From Fundidesulfovibrio agrisoli (GTDB lineage: Bacteria; Desulfobacterota; Desulfovibrionia; Desulfovibrionales; Desulfovibrionaceae): 64,000 bases of DNA. Positions 9,517-15,967 of the stretch are shown in pieces (within the stretch, counting starts at the first letter, position 1; every line of letters starts with the position of its first letter). The notes under the pieces are model-generated. The model was not told the DNA's origin. It was given only the letters and a program-made list of their open reading frames with translations, and did not search any database. Where the stretch lies: NCBI RefSeq assembly GCF_022808715.1, contig NZ_JAKZKX010000001.1:1-64000 (forward strand), given 5' to 3'. The position numbers and the translations under genes are program-made.

Positions 9517-10284
9517 CTATTGGCCCATGCCACCCATCGCGCCCATGCCGGCGGCGCCGGCCGCGCCTTGCGCTCCGGGGGGCGAGGACATGCCTCCCAT
9601 GCTTCCCATTCCTCCCATGCCGCTCATGCAGCCCATTCCGCCCATGCCTCCACCACCCATGCCCATGCCCATCATGCCCATGCCGCCCAACTGCATGGGC
9701 AGGCGGATGCCCGTCTCCTTGATGATCTGGGCGTGCATGTCGATGCCGAGATCGAGCATCTGTTCCTGGATGGAGGCGATCTCCTTGGCTGCGGCTTTGG
9801 CGTTGGCGGTGTCGGGCCGGGCCTGGAGCATGATGGCCTCAAGCTCCGCCTCCTTGGCGCGCAGGTTCTGGCGCAGGGTGAAGAGGCGCTCGCTGTATTC
9901 GTCCTGGATTCTGTACACGGCGAGCAGTTTCTCCTGAGGCACCGTTGCCATGCCGCCCATCATGGGGCCCATACCCATGCCCATACCGCCCATGCCCATG
10001 CCCATGCCACCCATGCCCATGCCCATGCCCGCACCTTGGCCGGGCCCGGTATTTGCGCCGAGGCCAGGCGCCTGATTGGCGGGAGCTCCCTGCCCGGCAT
10101 TCATCGCTCCCATCTTCATGAGGGCGTCCATGCCGGGATTCGGGCCTGGCGCGGGCTTGGCTGGTGCATTGCCGGACGGCGCCGCCGGAGGGGGAGCCGT
10201 CTGCGCGGCCAGCGCGGCCGCACCCTGGCACAGAAGAATCAGAACGCAGCATGCCGTTACAATGCTCTTTCCCGGAAGCCTCAT
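9517..10284 (-). CDS. exported Gly-Met-rich ZraP/Spy-like periplasmic protein
   Basis: A 255-residue secreted protein. A signal peptide (about 1-28, ...AAALAAQ) is followed by a Pro/Ala-rich linker, a first low-complexity block of GMGM repeats (about 85-110), a helical core (about 112-190: VPQEKLLAVYRIQDEYSERL...LRAKEAELEAI) resembling the Spy/CpxP/ZraP fold, and a second Met-Gly block running almost to the C-terminus. ZraP-type proteins are periplasmic zinc- or copper-responsive chaperones. The many methionines would suit soft metals such as Cu(I), which is inference. The start has AGGAG a few bases upstream. It is divergent from the NosL-like gene across a 500-base gap, which hints at a shared metal response. 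Confidence 0.78.
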   Translation of the reverse strand: MRLPGKSIVTACCVLILLCQGAAALAAQTAPPPAAPSGNAPAKPAPGPNPGMDALMKMGAMNAGQGAPANQAPGLGANTGPGQGAGMGMGMGGMGMGMGGMGMGMGPMMGGMATVPQEKLLAVYRIQDEYSERLFTLRQNLRAKEAELEAIMLQARPDTANAKAAAKEIASIQEQMLDLGIDMHAQIIKETGIRLPMQLGGMGMMGMGMGGGGMGGMGCMSGMGGMGSMGGMSSPPGAQGAAGAAGMGAMGGMGQ

Positions 10285-10785
10285 GATGGTCTCCTGATGG
10301 TGATTTATTCACTCAGTATCACGGATGTCATGCCGTTGGCAAAGGGTGTGCTGTTCTTTGAGGGGCACGGTAGCCGGATGAGAAACGGAAAGATTTGCAC
10401 CCCCCGACCGGCACACATCCGGCAAAGCGGCAATGGAGCGTTTCCACACCTGGATGATCCTTGCTGGACTGATCCGGTATGATATTTAATTACTCGCAGC
10501 AGTCACTCCGAGAGTGCCACGGAGAACATCGTTGCATAGAAAATCAGTATGATGGGTCGGCATGGTCTCGGCGTTAGCCAATGCTGATGACAAAATACAA
10601 TAGAAAAACAGCATACCCCCTTGCGGCAGCATCCTGCGTTTGCTAACGACATACTTGGAAGCCTTATTCCCGGCCAGGGTGATGTGGTTCACGGGTGAGC
10701 GCGCTCTTCTCCAGCGGGGCGGGGCTCCCAAGGGAACCGATCCAGGTAACTTCACGTATGTTCAACTGCTTCAGGAGGTTATTGA
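10285..10785. other. divergent intergenic region without a supported gene
   Basis: 500 bases between the Gly-Met-rich gene (minus) and the NosL-like gene (plus), visibly richer in A+T than the flanking genes. An 89-codon minus frame (10486-10755) has no recognisable domain, Shine-Dalgarno or codon pattern of the neighbours. Promoters for both genes should lie here, but no sigma70 pair or palindrome stood out. Confidence 0.6.
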
Positions 10786-11409
10786 ATGCGCTTCGTCAAC
10801 TTCACATTCGCGGCCCTTTTGGCCTGCTGCCTTTTCGCCGTTTCGCCCGCCGCAGCTCAGACGAACATGCCCGCCCAGGGCGACATGCACGGCCACCAGA
10901 CCCCCGCTCCAGCCCAGGGCGACATACACGGCCACGGGGACAAAGCCCCACAGGGCGACATGGCCTCCATGGATCCCGACGTCAAAGCGCATCCCTCCTG
11001 CCCCCTGTGCGGCATGAGCAGGGGCAAGTTCGCCCATTCGCGCATGCTTCTCGAATATGAGGACGGCACTTCCTACGGGGCCTGCTCCCTGCATTGCGCC
11101 GTGCTGGAAATGGCCGTGAGCCTGGATAAGGCTCCCACCAGGATTTTGGTGGGCGACTACGGCACCAAGAAGCTCATCGACGCCGAGAAGGCCTATTGGG
11201 TCATCGGCGGCGACCAGCCGGGCGTGATGAGCAAGCGGGCCAAGTGGGCCTTTGGGGACAAGGCCGCGGCCGACGCGTACATCAAGCAGCACGGCGGCCA
11301 GTTGGCCGATTTCGACGCGGTGATAAAGGCCGCTTTCGAGGATATGGCGGCGGACACCAAGATGATCCGCGAACGCCGCAAGATGATGAAGGCCAAGCAG
11401 GCTTCCTGA
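10786..11409 (+). CDS. NosL-like exported metal-binding protein
   Basis: A 207-residue secreted protein. The signal peptide ends near SPAAAQ (about 25). The mature N-terminus holds three near-repeats of QGD(M/I)HGH(G) type (about 31-60), rich in His and Met. The main domain is NosL-like, with CPLCGM (about 73-78) followed by a second CSLHC motif. NosL is an outer-membrane Cu(I) protein that supplies copper to nitrous oxide reductase; orphan NosL-like proteins exist outside nos clusters. No nosZDFY genes are in the window and there is no lipobox, so a general copper or thiol-metal role is more likely. ATG 10786 has a perfect AGGAGG seven bases upstream, and a strong terminator follows the gene. 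Confidence 0.8.
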   Translation: MRFVNFTFAALLACCLFAVSPAAAQTNMPAQGDMHGHQTPAPAQGDIHGHGDKAPQGDMASMDPDVKAHPSCPLCGMSRGKFAHSRMLLEYEDGTSYGACSLHCAVLEMAVSLDKAPTRILVGDYGTKKLIDAEKAYWVIGGDQPGVMSKRAKWAFGDKAAADAYIKQHGGQLADFDAVIKAAFEDMAADTKMIRERRKMMKAKQAS

Positions 11410-11431
11410 CCGTTCGATATCGCTGAAAAGG

Positions 11432-11460
11432 AGCCCGGGTTGACGCCCGGGCTTTCTTTT
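11432..11460 (+). terminator. intrinsic terminator of the NosL-like gene
   Basis: AGCCCGGG (11432-11439) pairs with CCCGGGCT (11446-11453), followed by TTCTTTTT. A classic rho-independent terminator 20 bases past the stop codon. Confidence 0.88.
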
Positions 11461-11640
11461 TGCGGGCCTCCCGCCCGGCCTGCCGAACTCGGCAGCCGAA
11501 CCAGGCCCGCATGACGCCATCCGGCCTTGCCCGCCACGTCCGGTCCGCCCATTCCCTTGCGGCGGGGAACATGCTATTGCTCCGAAACAAGGCCGTTTTT
11601 CAGCATGTTCGTCTCCATCATGAACCACCAGGGCCCGTGC

Positions 11641-13884
11641 ATGATCGCGTCCCTTTCCCGAATCCTCCGGTTGGCGGCATTGGCGGTAGTGCTGGCGCTG
11701 CTCGCCGCCCAGGGCCGCGCTCCGGCCCAGGCGCAGACCCAGGCGCAGCCGCAGAATCCCGAGCCGCCCACCTCCCAGGCCTTCCCCTCCAGCCAGGAGC
11801 GCAGGCAGGTGCTGGTGCTGCACTCCTACCACAAGGGCCTGGCCTGGACCGACAGCGAGGACGCGGGCATCGATTCGGTGCTCGAGGGCAAGCCCGGGCT
11901 GGAGGTGTTCACCGAATACATGGACGCCAAGCGCTATGCCCAGCCCGCCGACAGCGAGCGCCTGGCCTCATATTATGCCCGCAAGTACGCCAACGCCCGC
12001 TTCGATGTGATCGTCGCCACCGACGACGACGCCTTCCAGTTCCTGCTCGCGCGGCGGGACACGCTGTTCCCCGGGGCGCAGGTGGTCTTCTGCGGGGTCA
12101 ACTACTTCGACGAGTCCATGATCGCCCACAGCGCCGGGGCCTACACCGGCGTGGTGGAGGCCTACGACGTGCGCAGCACGTTGCGCGCGGCCCTGGCCCT
12201 GCACCCGGGCACCTACCGCCTGGTGGTCATCAACGACCGCACCCCCACGGGGCAGGCCAACCGCAAGATACTTGCCGACGTGCTGCCCGAGTTCGAGAAG
12301 AAGGTCAGCGTGGTCTACCTGGACGACCTGACCACCGACGAGCTCCTGGCCAAGGTGCGCTCCCTGGCCACGGGCGACATCGTGCTGCTCATGACCTTCA
12401 ACCGGGACAAGGCCGGGCGGGTGATGGGCTACAACGAGTCCATCTCCCTGGTGGCGGGGCAGTCCAAGGTGCCGGTCTACGGCGTGTGGGATTTCTATCT
12501 CGGGCGAGGGCTCACCGGCGGGATGATAACCAACGGGTTGGACCAGGGCCGCCTGGCCGCGCAGATGGCCCTGCGCATCCTGGCGGGGGAGCGGGCGGGG
12601 TCCATCCCCGTGGTCAAGGAGAGCACCAACCGCTTCATGTTCGACTACGCCCAGCTCAAGCGCTTCGGCATCTCCCCCGACACCCTGCCGGAGGGCAGCA
12701 CGGTCATCAACCGGCCCACCTCCTTCTATGAGGAGCACTCCGGCAAGGTGCTGTCGGTGGGCGTGGCCTTCCTGCTCATGTCCGGTATGCTGGTGGCGCT
12801 GTGGGTGAACATTCAGCGCCGCAAGCGCACCGAAGCCAGCCTGCGCGAATCCGAGGAGAAGTTCGAGAAGATTTTCCGCCACAGCCCGGACTGGATCGCC
12901 ATCATGCGCCTCTCCGACGGCACCTACCTGGACGTCAACGACGCCTTCGAAAAGATCACCGGCTTCACCCGCGACGAAGTGCTGGGCAAGACCGCGCTGG
13001 ACATCGGCATCTACTCCAACCCCAAAGAACGCTACGAACTCGACGAGGCCTTCCTGCGCATGGGCCGCACCCAGATACAGGAGCTGCAATACCGCCTGAA
13101 ATCCGGCGAGGTCATCACCGTCGAACGGGCGGGCGAACTGGTGGAGATCGGCGGCGAGAGGTGCATCATCTCCATCGTGCGCGACATCACCAGCAAGAAG
13201 CAGGCGGAGCAGGCCCTCATCGAGACGGAGAAGCAGAAGAAGCTGCGCGCGGACGCCGAAATCAAGATGCTCCAGGCGCAGATCAACCCCCATTTCCTGT
13301 TCAACGCCATCACCTCCATCATGTACTACATCCGTACCGACCCGGAGGTGGCCTACAACCTGCTCGTGAAACTGGGGGACTTCTTCCGCAAGAACATCAA
13401 GCCCGGCGGCGCCAGCGTGCCCCTCTCCAAGGAGATAGACCACTGCGAGGACTACCTCTCCATCGAGCGCGCCCGCTTCGAGGAGAGGCTGCGCGTCAGC
13501 TACGACATCCATCCCGCCGCGCTGGATTGCCCCGTGCCGCCGCTGATCCTGCAGCCCCTGGTGGAGAACGCCCTGCGCCACGGCATCATGCCCAAGGAGG
13601 AGGGCGGCGAGATCGTCATCGGGGCCCACCCCGAGGACGGCGTCATCCGCATTTTCGTGCGCGACGACGGCGTGGGCATGGACGCCGCCACCGTCGCCTC
13701 CCTGCTGGACGAAAGCGGAGGCGCGCCCCCGCGCAAGGGCACCGGCCTGGCCCTGCGCAACGTCAACGCCCGGCTGGTGGCCATCCACGGCGCGCAGCAC
13801 GGCCTGAAGATCGAGAGCGAGCCGGGCAAGGGCACCACCATCTCCTTCACCATTCCGGCCATGGTGACGGCGGCGCCGCAGTGA
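11641..13884 (+). CDS. LytS-type sensor histidine kinase with ABC-type periplasmic sensor domain and PAS
   Basis: A 747-residue membrane sensor. A signal/anchor helix is followed by a periplasmic ABC_sub_bind-like region (about 55-360: VLVLHSYHKGLAWTDSEDAGI, later GVWDFYLGRGLTGG), a transmembrane helix near VLSVGVAFLLMSGMLVALWV, a PAS domain, and a His_kinase/HATPase module with the LytS signature QINPHFLFNAI (phospho-His ~551), PLVENALRHG and GTGLALRNVN. The sensor resembles the substrate-binding part of ABC importers, so it probably binds a small ligand. The downstream LytTR regulator overlaps by 4 bases (GTGA), so they form a two-component pair. Start is uncertain: ATG 11641 is chosen because the hydrophobic segment follows directly; 11620, 11605 and 11527 are in frame. 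Confidence 0.88.
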   Translation: MIASLSRILRLAALAVVLALLAAQGRAPAQAQTQAQPQNPEPPTSQAFPSSQERRQVLVLHSYHKGLAWTDSEDAGIDSVLEGKPGLEVFTEYMDAKRYAQPADSERLASYYARKYANARFDVIVATDDDAFQFLLARRDTLFPGAQVVFCGVNYFDESMIAHSAGAYTGVVEAYDVRSTLRAALALHPGTYRLVVINDRTPTGQANRKILADVLPEFEKKVSVVYLDDLTTDELLAKVRSLATGDIVLLMTFNRDKAGRVMGYNESISLVAGQSKVPVYGVWDFYLGRGLTGGMITNGLDQGRLAAQMALRILAGERAGSIPVVKESTNRFMFDYAQLKRFGISPDTLPEGSTVINRPTSFYEEHSGKVLSVGVAFLLMSGMLVALWVNIQRRKRTEASLRESEEKFEKIFRHSPDWIAIMRLSDGTYLDVNDAFEKITGFTRDEVLGKTALDIGIYSNPKERYELDEAFLRMGRTQIQELQYRLKSGEVITVERAGELVEIGGERCIISIVRDITSKKQAEQALIETEKQKKLRADAEIKMLQAQINPHFLFNAITSIMYYIRTDPEVAYNLLVKLGDFFRKNIKPGGASVPLSKEIDHCEDYLSIERARFEERLRVSYDIHPAALDCPVPPLILQPLVENALRHGIMPKEEGGEIVIGAHPEDGVIRIFVRDDGVGMDAATVASLLDESGGAPPRKGTGLALRNVNARLVAIHGAQHGLKIESEPGKGTTISFTIPAMVTAAPQ

Positions 13885-14627
13885 ACGTCTTCATCATCGA
13901 CGACGAAGGCCCGGTCCGGCGGGAGCTGCGCTACCTGCTGGGGCGCATCGAGGACGTGGCCGTGGTGGGGGAGGCGGCCAACGGCGCGGCCGCCATGCAG
14001 GAGCTGCGCACCCTGCAGCCCGACATGGTCTTCCTGGACGTCCAGATGCCCGGGCTCTCCGGCGTGGAACTCTCCTACCTGTTCGACGACCTCCCCCGGA
14101 AGCCGCTGCTCGTGTTCGTGACCGCCTACGAGGAGCACGCCGTGCAGGCCTTCGAACTGGACGCCCTGGACTACATCCTCAAGCCCTTCACCCTGGACCG
14201 GCTGCGCAAGAGCATCGACAAGGCCCGGCGCTACCTGCGCCTGGAGGAGGGCCAGCCGAGCCAGCCCGCACCCGCCGCAACGCCGCAGCAACTGGAGAAG
14301 CGCATCCCGCTCTACGACGGCGAGCGCATCGTGCCCACGCACCCCAGGCACATCTTCTACGTCTCCAGCGACGAGGGGCGCATCACCGTGCACGCCGTTC
14401 ACGGGCGCTACACGGCCAAGGCCACCATCGCCGAACTGGAGGAGCGCCTGGCTCCGCACGGCTTCTTCCGCGCCCACCGCAGCCACCTGGTGAACCTGAA
14501 CCACGTGGCCGAGATCATCCCCTGGACCGGCGGCAGCTACAAGCTCATCATGAGCGACAAGGAACGCTCGGAGATCCTTGTCAGCCGCTACAACGCCAAG
14601 GATCTCAAGGCGCACTTCGACCTGTAA
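13881..14627 (+). CDS. LytTR-family response regulator
   Basis: A 248-residue regulator starting at GTG 13881, inside the stop of the kinase gene (GTGA overlap), so the two are translationally coupled. The receiver domain occupies about 1-120, with acidic pocket DDE near residue 7, phospho-Asp53 (VFLDVQMPGLSG), Thr (VFVTAYEEHA) and Lys (DYILKPFTLDRL). A linker of about 30 residues leads to a LytTR DNA-binding domain (about 150-245; IFYVSSDEGRITVH, FFRAHRSHLVNLNHV). LytTR proteins bind direct repeats upstream of targets. The target genes are unknown; none of the immediate neighbours is an obvious candidate. Confidence 0.95.
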   Translation: MNVFIIDDEGPVRRELRYLLGRIEDVAVVGEAANGAAAMQELRTLQPDMVFLDVQMPGLSGVELSYLFDDLPRKPLLVFVTAYEEHAVQAFELDALDYILKPFTLDRLRKSIDKARRYLRLEEGQPSQPAPAATPQQLEKRIPLYDGERIVPTHPRHIFYVSSDEGRITVHAVHGRYTAKATIAELEERLAPHGFFRAHRSHLVNLNHVAEIIPWTGGSYKLIMSDKERSEILVSRYNAKDLKAHFDL

Positions 14628-14635
14628 GCCGGGCC

Positions 14636-14732
14636 GCGGAAAACGCCTCCGGCGGCCAGAGAGGGCGCTGCACTCTCCGGACTCTCCCGCCAGAGGAACT
14701 TCGTTCCTTTGGAATCCTCTCTTGCTTCGCGT
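14636..14732 (+). repeat. dispersed intergenic hairpin repeat, long form, copy A
   Basis: A 97-base unit starting GCGGAAAACGCCTCCGGCGG and ending GCTTCGCGT. It contains a stem CCAGAGGAAC (14690-14699), loop TTC, GTTCCTTTGG (14703-14712), with one G-T wobble. An almost identical copy lies 125 bases downstream, and a third long copy at 48414. It starts right after the LytTR stop codon. No protein is encoded. Confidence 0.85.
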
Positions 14733-14760
14733 CTCTGGGCGTTGCCGTGTCCATCGTGGG

Positions 14761-14857
14761 GCGGAAAACGCCTCCGGCGGCCAGAGAGGGCGCTGCACTC
14801 TCCGGACTCTCCCGCCAAAGGAACTTCGTTCCTTTGGAATCCTTCATTGCTTCGCGT
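14761..14857 (+). repeat. dispersed intergenic hairpin repeat, long form, copy B
   Basis: A direct copy of the unit at 14636, the same length with only a handful of differences. The stem is perfect here: CCAAAGGAAC (14815-14824), loop TTC, GTTCCTTTGG (14828-14837). The 28 bases separating copies A and B are unrelated to the repeat. Confidence 0.85.
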
Positions 14858-15005
14858 TGGCCGATGCCGCCCCGTCCGTGGCGCGGTATGATGTGCTGTT
14901 TGTGATGTCGCCGTCCGGCAGGCCCGCACCGCTGGCGACTGGCCCAGCGCCTGGAGCCTCTGTGCCGATCAAGCACAGGAACGCCTCGATGAACGCGACG
15001 CGGAA

Positions 15006-15049
15006 GGTGATTCCAAAGGGACGAAGTCCCTTTGGCCGCCGGAAGCGCT
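15006..15049 (-). repeat. dispersed intergenic hairpin repeat, short form, copy C (inverted)
   Basis: Inverted relative to copies A and B and lacking the internal about 30-base segment. Read on the minus strand it gives CTTCCGGCGG, then stem CCAAAGGGAC, loop TTC, GTCCCTTTGG. Relative to copies A/B, one A-T pair of the stem is replaced by G-C, so pairing is kept. Confidence 0.8.
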
Positions 15050-15133
15050 CATCGTTTCCGGCCGCACCAGTACTCCCGAGCTTCCATCCAAGGGAAAACG
15101 GCCTCCATTGAGCCCGATATCCTGACCATTCAA

Positions 15134-15162
15134 CCCAATAAACGCTCCATTGGGGCTTTTTC
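15134..15162 (+). terminator. intrinsic terminator-like hairpin upstream of lutC
   Basis: CCCAAT (15134-15139) pairs with ATTGGG (15149-15154), followed by GCTTTTTCG. The stem is short but the T-run is good. It would stop plus-strand transcription coming from the LytTR gene or the repeat region before the lut genes. Confidence 0.6.
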
Positions 15163-15415
15163 GTTCTGTAACATGCTGTAATTATTGTACGCACTGCGCC
15201 GGATGACGGCCCCGGCGGGGGCAGGGCCTTGCGCTGCCTCGCTCGATGCCCTTTGGGGGGCGGAGGGCCACCATTCATCCTCTGTAGAGGCAGTTTGAAA
15301 TTATTTTTGGCCATATCCCGCGAGGGTGACTACGTACTCCCCACGGGCCGCACCGCGTGCGGCATGCTTGCAACGGGCGGCGCACCCGCAGCCCTTAATC
15401 GAGGAGGACCGAAGC

Positions 15416-15967
15416 ATGTTCGATCTGTTCAAAGCCAAGGCCGAAGCGGTCAGCGCCGAAGTGCACCGCTTCGCCACGAAAAAAGAGGGTTTGGATTTCA
15501 TCCGTCAGCTCATGACCACGGAGGGCATCGCGGACGAGCCCCAGTCCTACGCGGTGTGGACGGAATGCCCCTTCCTGGAGGGTGTCGACCGTGACGAGTT
15601 GGTGAAGGAGTTCCCGGGCCTGAAGTTCAACGTGACCCGCACCTTCGCCGAGCAGTCCAAGATCGGCATCACCCAGATGCACTGGGGCCTGGCCAACACG
15701 GGTTCCGTGTGCCAGAACTCCACCCCGGCCGAAGAGCGCCTGGCCTCCTCGCTGTCCTGGATCCACGTGGCCATCCTCGGCACCGATCAGATCCTGCCGG
15801 ACATGCCCACTTTGCTCGAAAAGGTCGACCCCAAGGACTGCGCCTACCTGGCGATCATTTCCGGCCCCAGCCGCACGGCCGACATCGAACGCGTTCTGAC
15901 CATCGGCGTGCATGGGCCGCAGCGGCTCGTGGTGGTCTGCATCGACGACCTGGGAGGGACCAACTAA
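15416..15967 (+). CDS. lutC: LutC-like LUD domain protein (lactate utilization)
   Basis: A 183-residue protein with an LUD domain. Recognisable features are the C-terminal half with GLANTGSV, SWIHVAILG and ISGPSRTADIERVLTIGVHGPQ, the last being the LutC/YkgG signature. LutABC oxidises L-lactate to pyruvate; LutC is a required non-Fe-S component of uncertain chemistry. ATG 15416 has a strong GAGGAGG ten bases upstream; the longer frame from 15326 lacks one. The stop codon overlaps the start of the next gene (TAATG), so the pair is coupled. Comparable pairs occur in organic-acid oxidation loci of Desulfovibrio. Confidence 0.92.
   Translation: MFDLFKAKAEAVSAEVHRFATKKEGLDFIRQLMTTEGIADEPQSYAVWTECPFLEGVDRDELVKEFPGLKFNVTRTFAEQSKIGITQMHWGLANTGSVCQNSTPAEERLASSLSWIHVAILGTDQILPDMPTLLEKVDPKDCAYLAIISGPSRTADIERVLTIGVHGPQRLVVVCIDDLGGTN

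Larger units (their letters stand above)
14628..15415. other. 788-base gap between the LytTR gene and lutC
   Basis: No supported gene. It holds repeat copies A, B and C in its first half, then a terminator-like hairpin (15134-15162), then the lutC leader. In that leader a short perfect hairpin, GCCGCAC (15347-15353), loop CGC, GTGCGGC (15357-15363), lies about 50 bases before the start codon and could be an operator. No convincing sigma70 promoter for lutC was found by eye. Confidence 0.6.

Noticed and set aside
9600-10060. CCCATG-type tandem units suspected of being a CRISPR or minisatellite
   Set aside because: They keep the reading frame of the exported Gly-Met-rich protein, with no unique spacers; they are coding low complexity.
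10486-10755. 89-codon minus frame in the divergent gap upstream of the NosL-like gene
   Set aside because: No Shine-Dalgarno, no domain, base composition unlike neighbouring genes; it lies where promoters are expected.
10786-11409. Possible start of a nitrous oxide reductase (nos) cluster
   Set aside because: Only the NosL-like gene is present; neighbours are a sensor kinase and a Met-rich protein, and no nosZ, D, F or Y was found.
14636-14857. Repeat copies A and B considered as rho-independent terminators
   Set aside because: The stems lack T-runs on both strands and the conserved region extends far beyond the hairpin.
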